A stretch of 32,995 nt of DNA. Origin: Flavonifractor avicola (GTDB lineage: Bacteria > Bacillota > Clostridia > Oscillospirales > Oscillospiraceae). The notes beneath the pieces are model-generated. The model had not been told where the DNA came from, made no database searches, and saw nothing but the letters and a program-made list of their open reading frames with translations. Of this stretch, positions 6,911 through 15,003 are shown one piece after another (the first letter of the stretch is position 1; every line of letters starts with the position of its first letter). The position numbers were made by a program, and so were the translations under genes. Location: NCBI GenBank assembly GCA_019116915.1, contig DXAS01000134.1:1-32995 (forward strand). The letters are read 5' to 3'.

Positions 6911-9341
6911 ATACCTTGGTCATATACTGGGAGGCAGATTTCAGCATCAGCTTTTTGGTACCCACGCTGTCGAAGGCGATCTCCACCAGAGCGTCGCCGC
7001 CCATAGGGGTCACCTTGGTGATCAGGCCCTGACCAAATGCCTTGTGCCGCACCGTATCCCCCATACGGAAGGCTCCGCTGGACGGGGCAGCCTGGTTTGC
7101 AGCAGGCGCCGCAGCGGGCTGAGCTGTCGGAGCCGTATGGCCCAGGGAGAAGCCGTGGTCGAAAGTGCGACGCACTGGCGCGGTCTTGCGGGCAGGCCGC
7201 TCCCCCTCACCCCGCTCGCCGTAGGGCAGGCGGCCGGACTTCTCCACCAGTTCCGGTGGAATCTCCCCCAAAAAGCGGGAGGGACGGTTGGAATTGGTGC
7301 GGCCGAAGAGCATACGCTGGGAGGCACAGGTCATATACAACTTCTCCTTGGCCCGGGTCATAGCCACATAGCACAGCCGCCGCTCTTCCTCCATCTCCTC
7401 TGGCTCACCGATGGCACGGATGCCGGGGAAAATGCCCTCTTCCACGCCTACCACAAAGACCACCGGGAACTCCAGGCCCTTGGCAGAGTGCATGGTCATC
7501 ATGACCACGCAGTCCTCGCTGGAGTCGTGGCTGTCAATGTCGGTATAGAGGGCGATCTCATCCAGGAAGCCTGCCAGAGAGGGCTCCTCCACCGCATTGT
7601 CCAGGTAATTCTGGATGGAGGTAGCCAGCTCCCGCACGTTCTCCAGCCGGGTGCGATCCTCAATGGTCTTTTTCTGCTCCAGCATGACGGCATAACCGGT
7701 GCGTGCCACTACCTCTTCGTAGAAGGCAGGCAGAGGCAGCTCCCGGGACAGCTTTCGCAGATCGTCCATCAGTTCCACAAACTGGCCCAGCTTGGGAGCC
7801 GCCTTCTGCAGCTCCGGCCAATCCTTGGCGTGGCTGATGACCTCCCACAGGGACCTGCCCTCAGCCTGGGCAATGTTCTGCGCCCGGTCCACGGTGGTGG
7901 CGCCGATACCGCGGGGCGGATTGTTGATAATGCGGGAGAGCCGCAGATCGTCGCCGGGGTTGTTCACGGCGCTCAGGTAGGCCAGCATATCCTTGACCTC
8001 GGCACGGTCAAAGAACCGGATGCCGCCGATGATGCGGTAGGGAATACCGTTGCGCTTGAAGGCCTGCTCGATCTGGTTGGACTGGGCATTCATACGGTAG
8101 AGCACCGCGTGATCTTTCCAGCTGCGCCCGGCGGAAAAGCCTGCCAGGATCTGAGCCGCCACATACTGGGCCTCGTCGTGCTCATTCATGGCGGTATAGC
8201 ACTGGATCTTCTCGCCCTCTTCGTGCTGAGTCCACAGTTCCTTGCCCTTGCGGCCCTCGTTGTTCTTGATAACTGCGTTGGAAGCCTCCAGAATGTTCTT
8301 GGTGGAGCGGTAGTTCTGCTCCAGCCGGATCACCCGGGCGCCCTTATACTGGCTTTCAAAGGAGAGGATGTTCTCAATGGTGGCGCCCCGGAAGCGATAG
8401 ATGGACTGGTCGTCGTCACCCACCACGCAGATGTTCTCATAACCTCCCGCCAGAGTGGAGGCCAACAGATACTGCAGATTGTTTGTATCCTGATACTCGT
8501 CAATGAGGACGTAGCGGAATTTCTTCTGGTAGTAGGTCCGTACCTCCTCAAACCGCTGGAGCAGGCGTACCGTATCCAGGATAATGTCGTCGAAATCCAG
8601 GGCATTGGCTTCCTTCAGCCGCCGCTCATACTCCACATAGATCTTGGCCATCTTCACCAGGCGGAAGTCTCCCGCCTTCTCGCACTGGGCCAGATAGTCC
8701 GCCCCGGACAGCATGGCATCCTTGGCCCGGGACAGGTAGCCCAGTACCATGCGGGCGGAGAAGGTTTTGTCGTCCAGGTCAAAGTCCTTTACGATGTCCT
8801 TGATGACCCGCTCGGAGTCGGCGGTGTCGTAAATGGTGAAGGAGCTGGTAAAGCCCAGTCGGTCGATGTCCCGCCGCAGGATACGCACGCAGGCGGAGTG
8901 GAAGGTGGAAGCCCACACGTCGTTGGCGGCGGGGCCCAGCATCCGCTCCAGCCGCTCTTTCAACTCTCCGGCAGCCTTGTTGGTAAAGGTGATGGCAAGG
9001 ATGGACCAAGGCACGGCCGGGTCCAGGCGGCACAGCCGCTCCTGCTCTCCTTTCTTCTCCGGATCGGGGCGGGCCACATACTCCTCCAGGAAGGCCAGAT
9101 CCTCCGGCGTCACCCAGGCAGGCACTTCGTTGGAATCGGAGCCCCGGCCGTACTTCATCAGGTTGGCGATGCGGTGGATGAGCACCGTAGTCTTTCCGCT
9201 TCCCGCTCCTGCCAGCAGCAGCAGAGGCCCTTCAGTGGCCAGAGCCGCTTTCCGCTGTTCCGGATTCAGATTTCCAAACTCCAGTTCGATGGCCGCCCGC
9301 CGGGCCTTGCAAAAGCGCAGTTCCTCTTGGGTATTCAACAT
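6909..9341 (-). CDS. pcrA: ATP-dependent DNA helicase PcrA/UvrD
   Basis: The 810-aa product is a superfamily 1A 3'-to-5' helicase for repair and replication-fork maintenance. Walker A is in LLLAGAGSGKTTVLIHRI, the DExx box in VLIDEYQDTNNLQY, with ILAITFTNKAAGELKERL (motif Ia), GDDDQSIYRFRGA (motif III), LEQNYRST (IV), MTMHSAKGLEFPVVFV (V) and VAMTRAKEKLYM (VI). The C-terminus carries the short Tudor-like domain seen in PcrA (AFGQGLITKV). An upstream in-frame start at 9440 is possible on paper, but the gene's promoter lies at 9412-9440. The ATG at 9341 is therefore the start, with AGGAG 13 bases and AGGA about 7 bases upstream. Confidence 0.96.
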   Translation of the reverse strand: MLNTQEELRFCKARRAAIELEFGNLNPEQRKAALATEGPLLLLAGAGSGKTTVLIHRIANLMKYGRGSDSNEVPAWVTPEDLAFLEEYVARPDPEKKGEQERLCRLDPAVPWSILAITFTNKAAGELKERLERMLGPAANDVWASTFHSACVRILRRDIDRLGFTSSFTIYDTADSERVIKDIVKDFDLDDKTFSARMVLGYLSRAKDAMLSGADYLAQCEKAGDFRLVKMAKIYVEYERRLKEANALDFDDIILDTVRLLQRFEEVRTYYQKKFRYVLIDEYQDTNNLQYLLASTLAGGYENICVVGDDDQSIYRFRGATIENILSFESQYKGARVIRLEQNYRSTKNILEASNAVIKNNEGRKGKELWTQHEEGEKIQCYTAMNEHDEAQYVAAQILAGFSAGRSWKDHAVLYRMNAQSNQIEQAFKRNGIPYRIIGGIRFFDRAEVKDMLAYLSAVNNPGDDLRLSRIINNPPRGIGATTVDRAQNIAQAEGRSLWEVISHAKDWPELQKAAPKLGQFVELMDDLRKLSRELPLPAFYEEVVARTGYAVMLEQKKTIEDRTRLENVRELATSIQNYLDNAVEEPSLAGFLDEIALYTDIDSHDSSEDCVVMMTMHSAKGLEFPVVFVVGVEEGIFPGIRAIGEPEEMEEERRLCYVAMTRAKEKLYMTCASQRMLFGRTNSNRPSRFLGEIPPELVEKSGRLPYGERGEGERPARKTAPVRRTFDHGFSLGHTAPTAQPAAAPAANQAAPSSGAFRMGDTVRHKAFGQGLITKVTPMGGDALVEIAFDSVGTKKLMLKSASQYMTKV

Positions 9342-9366
9342 ATCGTTTTCCTGTCTCCTTGGCAAT

Positions 9367-9402
9367 GGGAGAGCCGCCCACAGGTGGACGGCTCCCTTTT
9401 TT
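9367..9402. other. Hairpin in the pcrA leader
   Basis: GAGCCGCCCAC (9371-9381) pairs with GTGGACGGCTC (9384-9394) across an AG loop. The one mismatch becomes a G-U pair in minus-strand RNA. Six T follow on the plus strand (9397-9402), so it resembles a rightward terminator. In the pcrA mRNA it sits within the first nucleotides of the leader and ends about 25 nt before the start codon. Confidence 0.55.
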
Positions 9403-9411
9403 GGTATCTCT

Positions 9412-9440
9412 ATTGTATCGAAAAGCGGCGGCCAGGTCAA
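9412..9440 (-). promoter_or_regulatory. pcrA promoter
   Basis: Minus strand: TTGACC (9435-9440), 17-bp spacer, TACAAT (9412-9417). It predicts a transcript start near 9405 and so excludes the longer ORF start at 9440. Confidence 0.8.
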
Positions 9441-9475
9441 CCACCCCCAGGGGATTCTTTTTACCGTGATGGGCT

Positions 9476-9502
9476 CTTTAAAGTGCTATAACTTTATAGT
9501 GC
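9476..9502 (+). promoter_or_regulatory. Direct repeat CTTTAWAGTGC x2 with internal dyad
   Basis: CTTTAAAGTGC (9476-9486) and CTTTATAGTGC (9492-9502) differ at one base and are 16 bp apart. The second overlaps a dyad CTATAA-CT-TTATAG (9486-9499). They lie across the -35 region of the promoter for the GNAT-transporter operon, as an operator would. Confidence 0.45.
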
Positions 9503-9527
9503 AAAAGTCTTAAGGATGTGATATAAT
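9499..9527 (+). promoter_or_regulatory. Promoter of the GNAT-NSS transporter operon
   Basis: A perfect TATAAT (9522-9527) is preceded by TGA, giving an extended -10. The -35 position (GTGCAA) is poor, which fits an extended -10 or activator-dependent promoter. Confidence 0.65.
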
Positions 9528-9566
9528 GTGCCTCGCGTGCAATGCATCGGAAGGGAGAGGGTTGGG

Positions 9567-10127
9567 ATGCGCCGTTTTGTTTTTCGTTCCCTCCGGCTGG
9601 GGTTTCTGGCCTGTGATCCGGCGCTGGCAGGTCCGGCGGCAGCATTCTACCGACGCAATCGGGCAGCTTTTGCCCCCTTTGATCCGGTCCAGCCCGAGGA
9701 ATTCTTTACAGCAGAGGGCCAGGCAGAGCGTCTTGCCTTCGACCTGGAGCAGGCGGAGGCGGGCCGCTGTTTCCGCTTCCTGTTGGTCCAGCCCCGGCAT
9801 CCCGGTAAAATCATCGGGCTGGCTGGTCTCAACGAGATCGTGCGGGGGGCCTTCCAGTCCTGCTTCATCTCCTACAAGCTGGACCACACCCTCTGGGGAC
9901 AGGGCTACGGCTCGGAAGCCATCGCCGCTCTGACGGAGTGGGGCTTCCGCAATCTGGGGCTCCACCGGGTGGAGGCCAACATCATGCCCCGCAATCTTCT
10001 CTCCCGCCGAGCGGCGGCCAGAGCCGGTTTTGAGGAGGAGGGACTGGCCAAACGCTATCTCAAGATCAACGGGGTATGGGAGGACCATATCCACATGGTA
10101 CGCAGAAACGAAGAGGAGGATCTCTGA
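9567..10127 (+). CDS. GNAT-family N-acetyltransferase (RimJ-like)
   Basis: The 186-aa product is an acetyl-CoA-dependent N-acetyltransferase of the RimJ/RimL type. It starts with FRSLRLGFLACDPALAGPAAAFY. The acetyl-CoA-binding segment is in LWGQGYGSEAIAALTEWGF, and the family ending NLLSRRAAARAGFEEEGL follows. The acceptor is unknown (ribosomal protein N-terminus, amino acid or drug). An in-frame GTG at 9528 overlaps the -10 box, so the ATG at 9567 with GGAAGGGAGAGG upstream is the start. The transporter gene begins directly after its stop codon. Confidence 0.88.
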   Translation: MRRFVFRSLRLGFLACDPALAGPAAAFYRRNRAAFAPFDPVQPEEFFTAEGQAERLAFDLEQAEAGRCFRFLLVQPRHPGKIIGLAGLNEIVRGAFQSCFISYKLDHTLWGQGYGSEAIAALTEWGFRNLGLHRVEANIMPRNLLSRRAAARAGFEEEGLAKRYLKINGVWEDHIHMVRRNEEEDL

Positions 10128-11444
10128 ATGGAACACAACAAATCCGGCGGTAAGTTTACCAGCTCACTGGGATTTGTCCTGGCAGCGGTAGGCTCCGCCG
10201 TTGGCATGGGCAACATCTGGCTTTTCCCCTATCGCATGGGACAGTATGGCGGCGGCGCCTTTCTGATCCCCTATTTCATCTTTGTGGCCCTGTTCAGCTA
10301 TGTAGGCCTGTCCGGCGAGTTTGCTTTGGGCCGGCTCACCGGCACCGGCGCCATGGGCTCTCTGGATTACGTCATGAAATCCCGGGGCAAGAAGGGCGGC
10401 AAGATCCTGGGCATCATTCCCCTGCTGGGCGTGCTGGGCATCGCCATCGGCTACTCGGTGGTGGTGGGCTGGGTCCTGCGGTACACCGCCGGCTCTGTCA
10501 CCGGCTCCATCCTGGTCGGGGATTCCCAGAGCTTTTTTGACGCGCTGGCTGTCAACTTCGGTTCCGTCCCCTGGCACCTGATCGCAGTGGTCTTTACGGT
10601 GGTCATTCTGATTTTCGGCGTGGCTTCCGGCATTGAGAAGCTGAGCAAGTTCATGATGCCTGCCTTCTTTATTCTGTTTCTCATCATTGCCATCCGGGTG
10701 GCATTCCTTCCCGGCGCGGCAGAGGGCTACCTCTACCTGCTCCGGCCCGACTGGAGTTACCTGCTTAAGCCGGAGACCTGGGTCATGGCTATGGGACAGG
10801 CCTTCTTCTCCCTGTCCATCAACGGTGCCGGTATGCTGATCTACGGCAGCTATATGAAGAAGGACGAGAGCATTCTGCGCCACGCGGGCATGACCGCCCT
10901 GCTGGATACTCTGGCCGCCCTGCTGGCGGGCTTTGCCATCATCCCCGCCGTCTTTGCCTTCGGCATTGATCCCACCAGCGGCCCCTCCCTTATGTTTGTC
11001 ACCCTGCCTCAGGTCTTTGGGCAGATGCCCGGCGGCCAGATCTTCGCCCTGCTCTTCTTCGTGTCGGTGTTCTTCGCAGGTATCACCTCTCTGATGAATA
11101 TGCTGGAGGCCTGCGGCGAGGCTCTCAGCTCCACCGTCAAGCTCTCCCGCCGGGCCGCCGCGCTCATTGTTGGCGTGGTTACCTTCGTGCCCGGCCTCTT
11201 CCTGGAGTCCCTGGCAGGCATGGGCAGCTGGATGGACCTGATCACCATTTACGTCTCCCCCTTCGGCGCCCTGCTGGTGGCGGTGTTCATCTACTTCGTA
11301 CTGCGGGTAGACACCATTAAGGACGAGCTGGCTCTGGGCGGAAAGGGCCGCCCCGGCACGTTCTTCACCGTTACCGCCCGTTTCTATGTGCTGGTGGCGG
11401 CAGCTGTGTGGGTGCTGGGCATCTACTACGGCGGCATTGGCTGA
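10128..11444 (+). CDS. Sodium:neurotransmitter symporter-family transporter
   Basis: The 438-aa product is a bacterial NSS-family sodium-coupled amino-acid symporter (LeuT/MhsT/TnaT type). TM1 shows the hallmark FVLAAVGSAVGMGNIWLFPY (residues 17-36), whose unwound centre binds Na+ and substrate. GGGAFLIPYFIF follows as TM2. About eleven hydrophobic segments are seen, the usual number for bacterial members, which often lack TM12. Bacterial relatives carry hydrophobic or aromatic amino acids; the substrate here is not decidable. The start abuts the GNAT stop (TGAATG) with GGAGG upstream. Co-transcription with an acetyltransferase suggests uptake linked to acetylation, which is inference. Confidence 0.92.
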   Translation: MEHNKSGGKFTSSLGFVLAAVGSAVGMGNIWLFPYRMGQYGGGAFLIPYFIFVALFSYVGLSGEFALGRLTGTGAMGSLDYVMKSRGKKGGKILGIIPLLGVLGIAIGYSVVVGWVLRYTAGSVTGSILVGDSQSFFDALAVNFGSVPWHLIAVVFTVVILIFGVASGIEKLSKFMMPAFFILFLIIAIRVAFLPGAAEGYLYLLRPDWSYLLKPETWVMAMGQAFFSLSINGAGMLIYGSYMKKDESILRHAGMTALLDTLAALLAGFAIIPAVFAFGIDPTSGPSLMFVTLPQVFGQMPGGQIFALLFFVSVFFAGITSLMNMLEACGEALSSTVKLSRRAAALIVGVVTFVPGLFLESLAGMGSWMDLITIYVSPFGALLVAVFIYFVLRVDTIKDELALGGKGRPGTFFTVTARFYVLVAAAVWVLGIYYGGIG

Positions 11445-11452
11445 TCTCATAT

Positions 11453-11491
11453 AAAAAGACAGGCTCGGCTTACAGCCGAGCCTGTCTTTTT
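11453..11491. terminator. Bidirectional terminator between the NSS transporter and spoIIR
   Basis: A 17-bp perfect stem (11453-11469 with 11475-11491, loop TTACA) has A5 on one side and T5 on the other. It serves both convergent genes and overlaps the spoIIR stop by 2 nt. Confidence 0.92.
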
Positions 11492-12122
11492 ATCCGCCTG
11501 TGATCCAGTGCTGGAAGCCCTCCCACAGCTCAATGGCCTTGAACTTCACCACATACCCCTCGTCCTCTCCGGTGATGAGGGACACCTGGTCCTGGGTAAA
11601 GCCGTCGCTGAGGGCGGTCTGGGCCGCCGTCTCACTGACCAAACCCAGGCACAGGGGGGGAAAGAGCACGCACCACCAGTTCTGACCGGCGCCTTCGCCA
11701 ATCACCACCCGCAAGGCAGTATACTCTCCGGCGGGAAGGGCAAAGTCTGTGTACTGCTTGGTGGGAAACCAGTAGTTGTCCTCCAGGGAGACCGTCACCG
11801 GATACTGATACCCCTCCTCCGCCACCTGATCTGCTCCGGCAGCTGCTATGTCGGCCAAATGTTCTGTCAGAACCTCTCTGGTCTCTTCCAAGGTGGCCCC
11901 AGGCACAAAATAATCCGACGCCGCGCCCAGCACCCGGTCCCTCACCTTCAGCTTCAGTGCCTGGTCAGCCTCCGAGTCGGAGTTGGCCAGCACATGGAGC
12001 CGGATCACCTGATCGGACAGGGCCGCCTGACTCCGGTCCAGCCAGACCCCTGCCAGAGCCGCAATGGCCACACCCAGCAAAAGAGCCAGTTCCCATCGCC
12101 GCAGGGTCTTGCTCTGTTTCAT
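11490..12122 (-). CDS. spoIIR: Stage II sporulation protein R
   Basis: The 210-aa product is SpoIIR, the forespore-secreted signal that triggers SpoIIGA to process pro-sigma-E in the mother cell. It has an N-terminal membrane/signal segment (about residues 11-28). The strong family block is VIRLHVLANSDSEADQALKLKVRD (residues 40-63), and NWWCVLFPPLCLG lies near 149-161. Length is normal. The ATG at 12122 has no separate leader ribosome site: the only match is GGTGA six T before the ATG, inside the 3' arm of the ispE terminator hairpin. A sigma-F-like promoter (12153-12182) would start transcription in the loop of that hairpin. Its presence shows the organism belongs to a spore-forming lineage. 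Confidence 0.95.
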   Translation of the reverse strand: MKQSKTLRRWELALLLGVAIAALAGVWLDRSQAALSDQVIRLHVLANSDSEADQALKLKVRDRVLGAASDYFVPGATLEETREVLTEHLADIAAAGADQVAEEGYQYPVTVSLEDNYWFPTKQYTDFALPAGEYTALRVVIGEGAGQNWWCVLFPPLCLGLVSETAAQTALSDGFTQDQVSLITGEDEGYVVKFKAIELWEGFQHWITGG

Positions 12123-12123
12123 A

Positions 12124-12172
12124 AAAAATCACCGTCCACATTGGTTTGTCTCCATTGTGGACGGTGATTTTT
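12124..12172. terminator. ispE terminator / spoIIR leader hairpin
   Basis: A 17-bp perfect stem (12124-12140 with 12156-12172, 15-nt loop) has A5 and T5 ends. In the minus direction it ends ispE transcripts, and its T-run touches the spoIIR ATG. The 3' arm carries GGTGA, the only plausible spoIIR ribosome-binding site. Confidence 0.88.
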
Positions 12173-12182
12173 GATTTTATAC
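12153..12182 (-). promoter_or_regulatory. Candidate sigma-F promoter of spoIIR
   Basis: Minus strand: GTATA (12178-12182, overlapping the ispE stop codon), 15-bp spacer, GTCCACAATG (12153-12162). The first matches the sigma-F -35 exactly. The second fits four of the five fixed positions of GGNNANANTN. spoIIR is a sigma-F gene in Bacillus. The start would fall near 12146, in the hairpin loop. Confidence 0.5.
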
Positions 12183-13058
12183 CTGTTCCAGCAGATTTTC
12201 CACGGTCTGCACCAGAAATGTCTCTTGGTACTGTTCCTTCAGCGCGTCAAAAGCACTTTTGGCCCGTTCCTCGTGGTCAAAAAGTCCGAACACAGTGGGG
12301 CCAGTACCGCTCATGGAGGAGCCAAGGGCGCCATGCTGGATCATCACATTTTTAATGGCGTCAATTTCCTGGGCACGGCGGCTGGGCAGAGCGTCCTCGA
12401 ATACGTTATACATCCGCCGGGCTACCCCGGGCAAATCGCCGCTCTTCAGCGCCGCAATCAACCCGGCCGTATCAGGCCGCCGGCGAATCCGGCAGCCGTC
12501 CAACGTACGGAACAGCTCCGGCGTGGACACCGAGAAAGCGGGCTTGCACAGCACCACCAGGCAGGACGGCAGAGGGGGCAGATCGGTGAGTATCTCCCCC
12601 CTGCCCTCAGCCAGGGCGGTGGTTCCCCGGACGCAGTAGGGCACATCAGAGCCCACCAGGGCGCCGATCTCCTCCAGCCGCTCCCAGGACAGGCCCAGGC
12701 CCAGAAGACTATTCAGCCCCCGTATGACGGCGGCGGCATCGGCGCTGCCCCCCGCCATTCCGGCACACACCGGGATGGTCTTGTCCAACTTGATGGATAG
12801 TCCGCCGTGGTCCACCCCTGCCGCTTCGCATAGCCGCAGGGCGGCAGCGGCGGCCAGATTGCTCCCGTCGGCGGGCAAAAAGCCCAGGTTGCTCTCCATG
12901 CGCAGGGGCTGCCCGGTGCCGGTCTCCAGCCGGAGGGTATCGGTAAGCCCCACCGTCTGCATCACCATCCGCATATCGTGGTAACCGTCAGGCCGCTTTC
13001 CCAGCACATCCAGGGACAGATTCAGTTTGGCGTAGGCCTTGACCTCCAGGACTGCCAT
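12177..13058 (-). CDS. ispE: 4-diphosphocytidyl-2-C-methyl-D-erythritol kinase
   Basis: The 293-aa GHMP kinase phosphorylates CDP-methylerythritol in the MEP isoprenoid pathway. It begins with AYAKLNLSLDVLGKRPDGYHD (residues 8-28), the IspE signature. The ATP-binding loop is PVCAGMAGGSADAAAVIRGLN, and SGTGPTVFGLFD lies near the C-terminus. Length is typical. The ATG at 13058 has AAGGAGGAG upstream and is 11 nt after the DUF1015 stop, so ispE is the last gene of the Lrp-aminotransferase-thrH-DUF1015 run and is followed by a strong terminator. Confidence 0.95.
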   Translation of the reverse strand: MAVLEVKAYAKLNLSLDVLGKRPDGYHDMRMVMQTVGLTDTLRLETGTGQPLRMESNLGFLPADGSNLAAAAALRLCEAAGVDHGGLSIKLDKTIPVCAGMAGGSADAAAVIRGLNSLLGLGLSWERLEEIGALVGSDVPYCVRGTTALAEGRGEILTDLPPLPSCLVVLCKPAFSVSTPELFRTLDGCRIRRRPDTAGLIAALKSGDLPGVARRMYNVFEDALPSRRAQEIDAIKNVMIQHGALGSSMSGTGPTVFGLFDHEERAKSAFDALKEQYQETFLVQTVENLLEQV

Positions 13059-13069
13059 GAGACTCCTCC

Positions 13070-14353
13070 TTATCGGATCTTGCGCGCCTCCAGATAAAAG
13101 CGCTTGTCATGGGCCTCGCCCATAGAGAAGGTCTTGCGGGGCAGGGCCCCGTCGTGGATCACAGTGGGGAACAGCTGGTCCTTCCCCATGGCAGGCAGCA
13201 GGAAGGCCAGGTTGCCCGGCCGGGCCGCCAGGGTACGGGCCACATCGGCCCCGTGGATATAATCGATACGTCCCCCCTGCTCCTTCACATAGGTATCCAG
13301 GAAGGGCTGAAGGGTGCCCACCTCCATCTGGGCGGTGGGGTTTGGCACGGTGACTGCGCCCTGCCCGCCTGCGTGAACATAGCGGAGAACGTGGCCCTCC
13401 CCCTCACCCCGGAAAGCGCCGGGGAAAGCCTTTACCAGGGCATCCACCACCTGCTCCGGCTCTACGCCGAAGAGCACCCTGTGGATGGCCTCAAATTCCA
13501 GGGCTGGATCGTGGAGGTTCACCAGTTCGCACAGGGCGAAGCGGGCAGGCAGGCGGCTCCACTGCTCTTTGGGAGTCAGTCGCTTCTGACGCTCATAGCA
13601 CTCCTTGGCTGTGGCCAGGGAGTGGTTGCCGTCACCCACGGCAAAGGCCATGACCTCCTCCGTGCCGTATTTGGCCCGGAAGGCGGCTGGGTCAGCCAGG
13701 GTGGACAGTGCGTCGGCCACCAGGGCCATACTCTCTTCATCCAGCAGCCAGCCGGTGATGTGTCCCCCACGCTCCATCAGGTCAAAGTCATACACCTTCT
13801 GCATTCTGTCTTTCCGCTGGGCCAGAGGTTCAATGACCGTTTTCTGGGGATCGTCGGTCAGCAGCATAACGTGGGGCAGCTCCAGGGGGGCGTTCTTCCG
13901 CACTGCCACCCGGGGCGGAATGCGGGACATGACGGTACCCTCGGTGGCCCGCACGGCGGCGCCGGAGCCGGGCTCATAGTCGTACTGCTCCAGATCCACC
14001 ATGCCCACCAGGCCCCGGCGCACCTTCAGGTTGTCCAGCCGCCGCTCCACATAGATGAGGGCGTTGGGGAACTCCTGAAAGCGCTCCTCCCGCAGGTAGC
14101 GGGTCATGGTATTGTTGACTTCCATAATATCGGTCTCTACATTGGGACCGTCCAGGCAGCTCTCCGGCAGGATGAGCCGCAGGGCGGAGGGCGCGGAGCC
14201 CACATACTCCTCCACCCGCTGCCAGTAGTCCGGCTGGGAGGTATACTGATCGCAGGCCACCACCGACCACTTGCAGTATTCGCAGTCCCGGGGCAGCAGG
14301 ATGTCCGCCGGCCGGAAGGCCAGTCCCTCAAATTGCCGCAGCATATTGCTCAC
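13070..14353 (-). CDS. DUF1015 family protein
   Basis: The 427-aa product matches the DUF1015 family. The N-terminus (FRPADILLPRDCEYCKWSVVACDQYTS) and the central block VMAFAVGDGNHSLATAK (with the conserved GDGNHSLA) are characteristic, as is IHGADVARTLA near residue 360. Biochemistry is unknown. In Clostridia and archaea DUF1015 genes often sit beside serA/serC serine-synthesis genes. Here the neighbour is thrH, a phosphoserine-phosphatase homologue, which keeps the serine theme. The start is either GTG at 14353 or ATG at 14344; GGAAGTGA lies just upstream of both. Confidence 0.88.
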   Translation of the reverse strand: MSNMLRQFEGLAFRPADILLPRDCEYCKWSVVACDQYTSQPDYWQRVEEYVGSAPSALRLILPESCLDGPNVETDIMEVNNTMTRYLREERFQEFPNALIYVERRLDNLKVRRGLVGMVDLEQYDYEPGSGAAVRATEGTVMSRIPPRVAVRKNAPLELPHVMLLTDDPQKTVIEPLAQRKDRMQKVYDFDLMERGGHITGWLLDEESMALVADALSTLADPAAFRAKYGTEEVMAFAVGDGNHSLATAKECYERQKRLTPKEQWSRLPARFALCELVNLHDPALEFEAIHRVLFGVEPEQVVDALVKAFPGAFRGEGEGHVLRYVHAGGQGAVTVPNPTAQMEVGTLQPFLDTYVKEQGGRIDYIHGADVARTLAARPGNLAFLLPAMGKDQLFPTVIHDGALPRKTFSMGEAHDKRFYLEARKIR

Positions 14354-14383
14354 TCACTTCCAGACATGAAGTTTGGGTGGTAC

Positions 14384-14986
14384 TCAGTCCATCGCGTTCC
14401 GGATGGCGGCCAGCAGATCGGGGAATTCCTCGTAGGCGGGCAGCTCCGGATGATCGGCCTTGATCTGGTCGGTGCTCTTGAAGAGGAAGCCCGCCTTGCT
14501 GGCCTGGATCATGCCCAGGTCGTTGAAACTATCCCCAGCGGCGATGGTGTCGTAGCCGATGGACTGGAGGGCCTTCACCGTGGTCAGCTTGGACTGGGGG
14601 CAGCGCATCTGGAAGCCGGTGATGGTACCGTCGTCGGCCACCTCCAGGGTGTTGCACATCAGAGTGGGCCAGCCCAGCTTTTTCATTAGGGGCTGGGCAA
14701 ACTGTTCAAAGGTATCGCTGAGGATGATCACCTGGCTGAAGGAGCGCAGCTCATCCAGAAATTCCTTGGCCCCGGGCAAGGGATCGATGGTGGCAATGGT
14801 ATTCTGGATCTCCTTCAGGCCCAGTCCATGCTCTTTCAGAATATTCAAACGGAACTGCATCAGCTTGTTGTAGTCAGGCTCGTCCCGGGTGGTGCGGCGC
14901 AGCTCCGGGATGCCGGTGGCTTCGGAAAAGGCGATCCAGATCTCAGGAACCAGGACCCCCTCCATGTCCAGACAGGTGATGTACAT
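14384..14986 (-). CDS. thrH: ThrH-type phosphoserine phosphatase / homoserine phosphotransferase
   Basis: The 200-aa product is a HAD-family enzyme closest to ThrH, which dephosphorylates phosphoserine and can move the phosphate to homoserine. Motif I is LDMEGVLVPEIWIAFSE (residues 6-22), with the ThrH-specific Glu in place of the usual second Asp. Motif II is ILSDTFEQF, and motif IV is AGDSFNDLGMI near 151-161. Length fits (about 200-205 aa). The ATG has AGGAGGAGAGGAT directly upstream. It lies between the aminotransferase and DUF1015 genes on one strand with short gaps, so they are probably co-transcribed. Confidence 0.9.
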   Translation of the reverse strand: MYITCLDMEGVLVPEIWIAFSEATGIPELRRTTRDEPDYNKLMQFRLNILKEHGLGLKEIQNTIATIDPLPGAKEFLDELRSFSQVIILSDTFEQFAQPLMKKLGWPTLMCNTLEVADDGTITGFQMRCPQSKLTTVKALQSIGYDTIAAGDSFNDLGMIQASKAGFLFKSTDQIKADHPELPAYEEFPDLLAAIRNAMD

Positions 14987-15003
14987 ATCCTCTCCTCCTT
15001 TTC

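Noticed and set aside
7044..9491. 815-aa plus-strand ORF opposite pcrA
   Set aside because: It is the antisense of a clear helicase gene, with composition typical of a GC-rich shadow frame and no ribosome site or known motif.
13109..14689. 526-aa plus-strand ORF opposite DUF1015 and thrH
   Set aside because: It spans two real genes on the other strand, is His/Gly/Gln-rich as shadow frames are, and has no recognisable domain.
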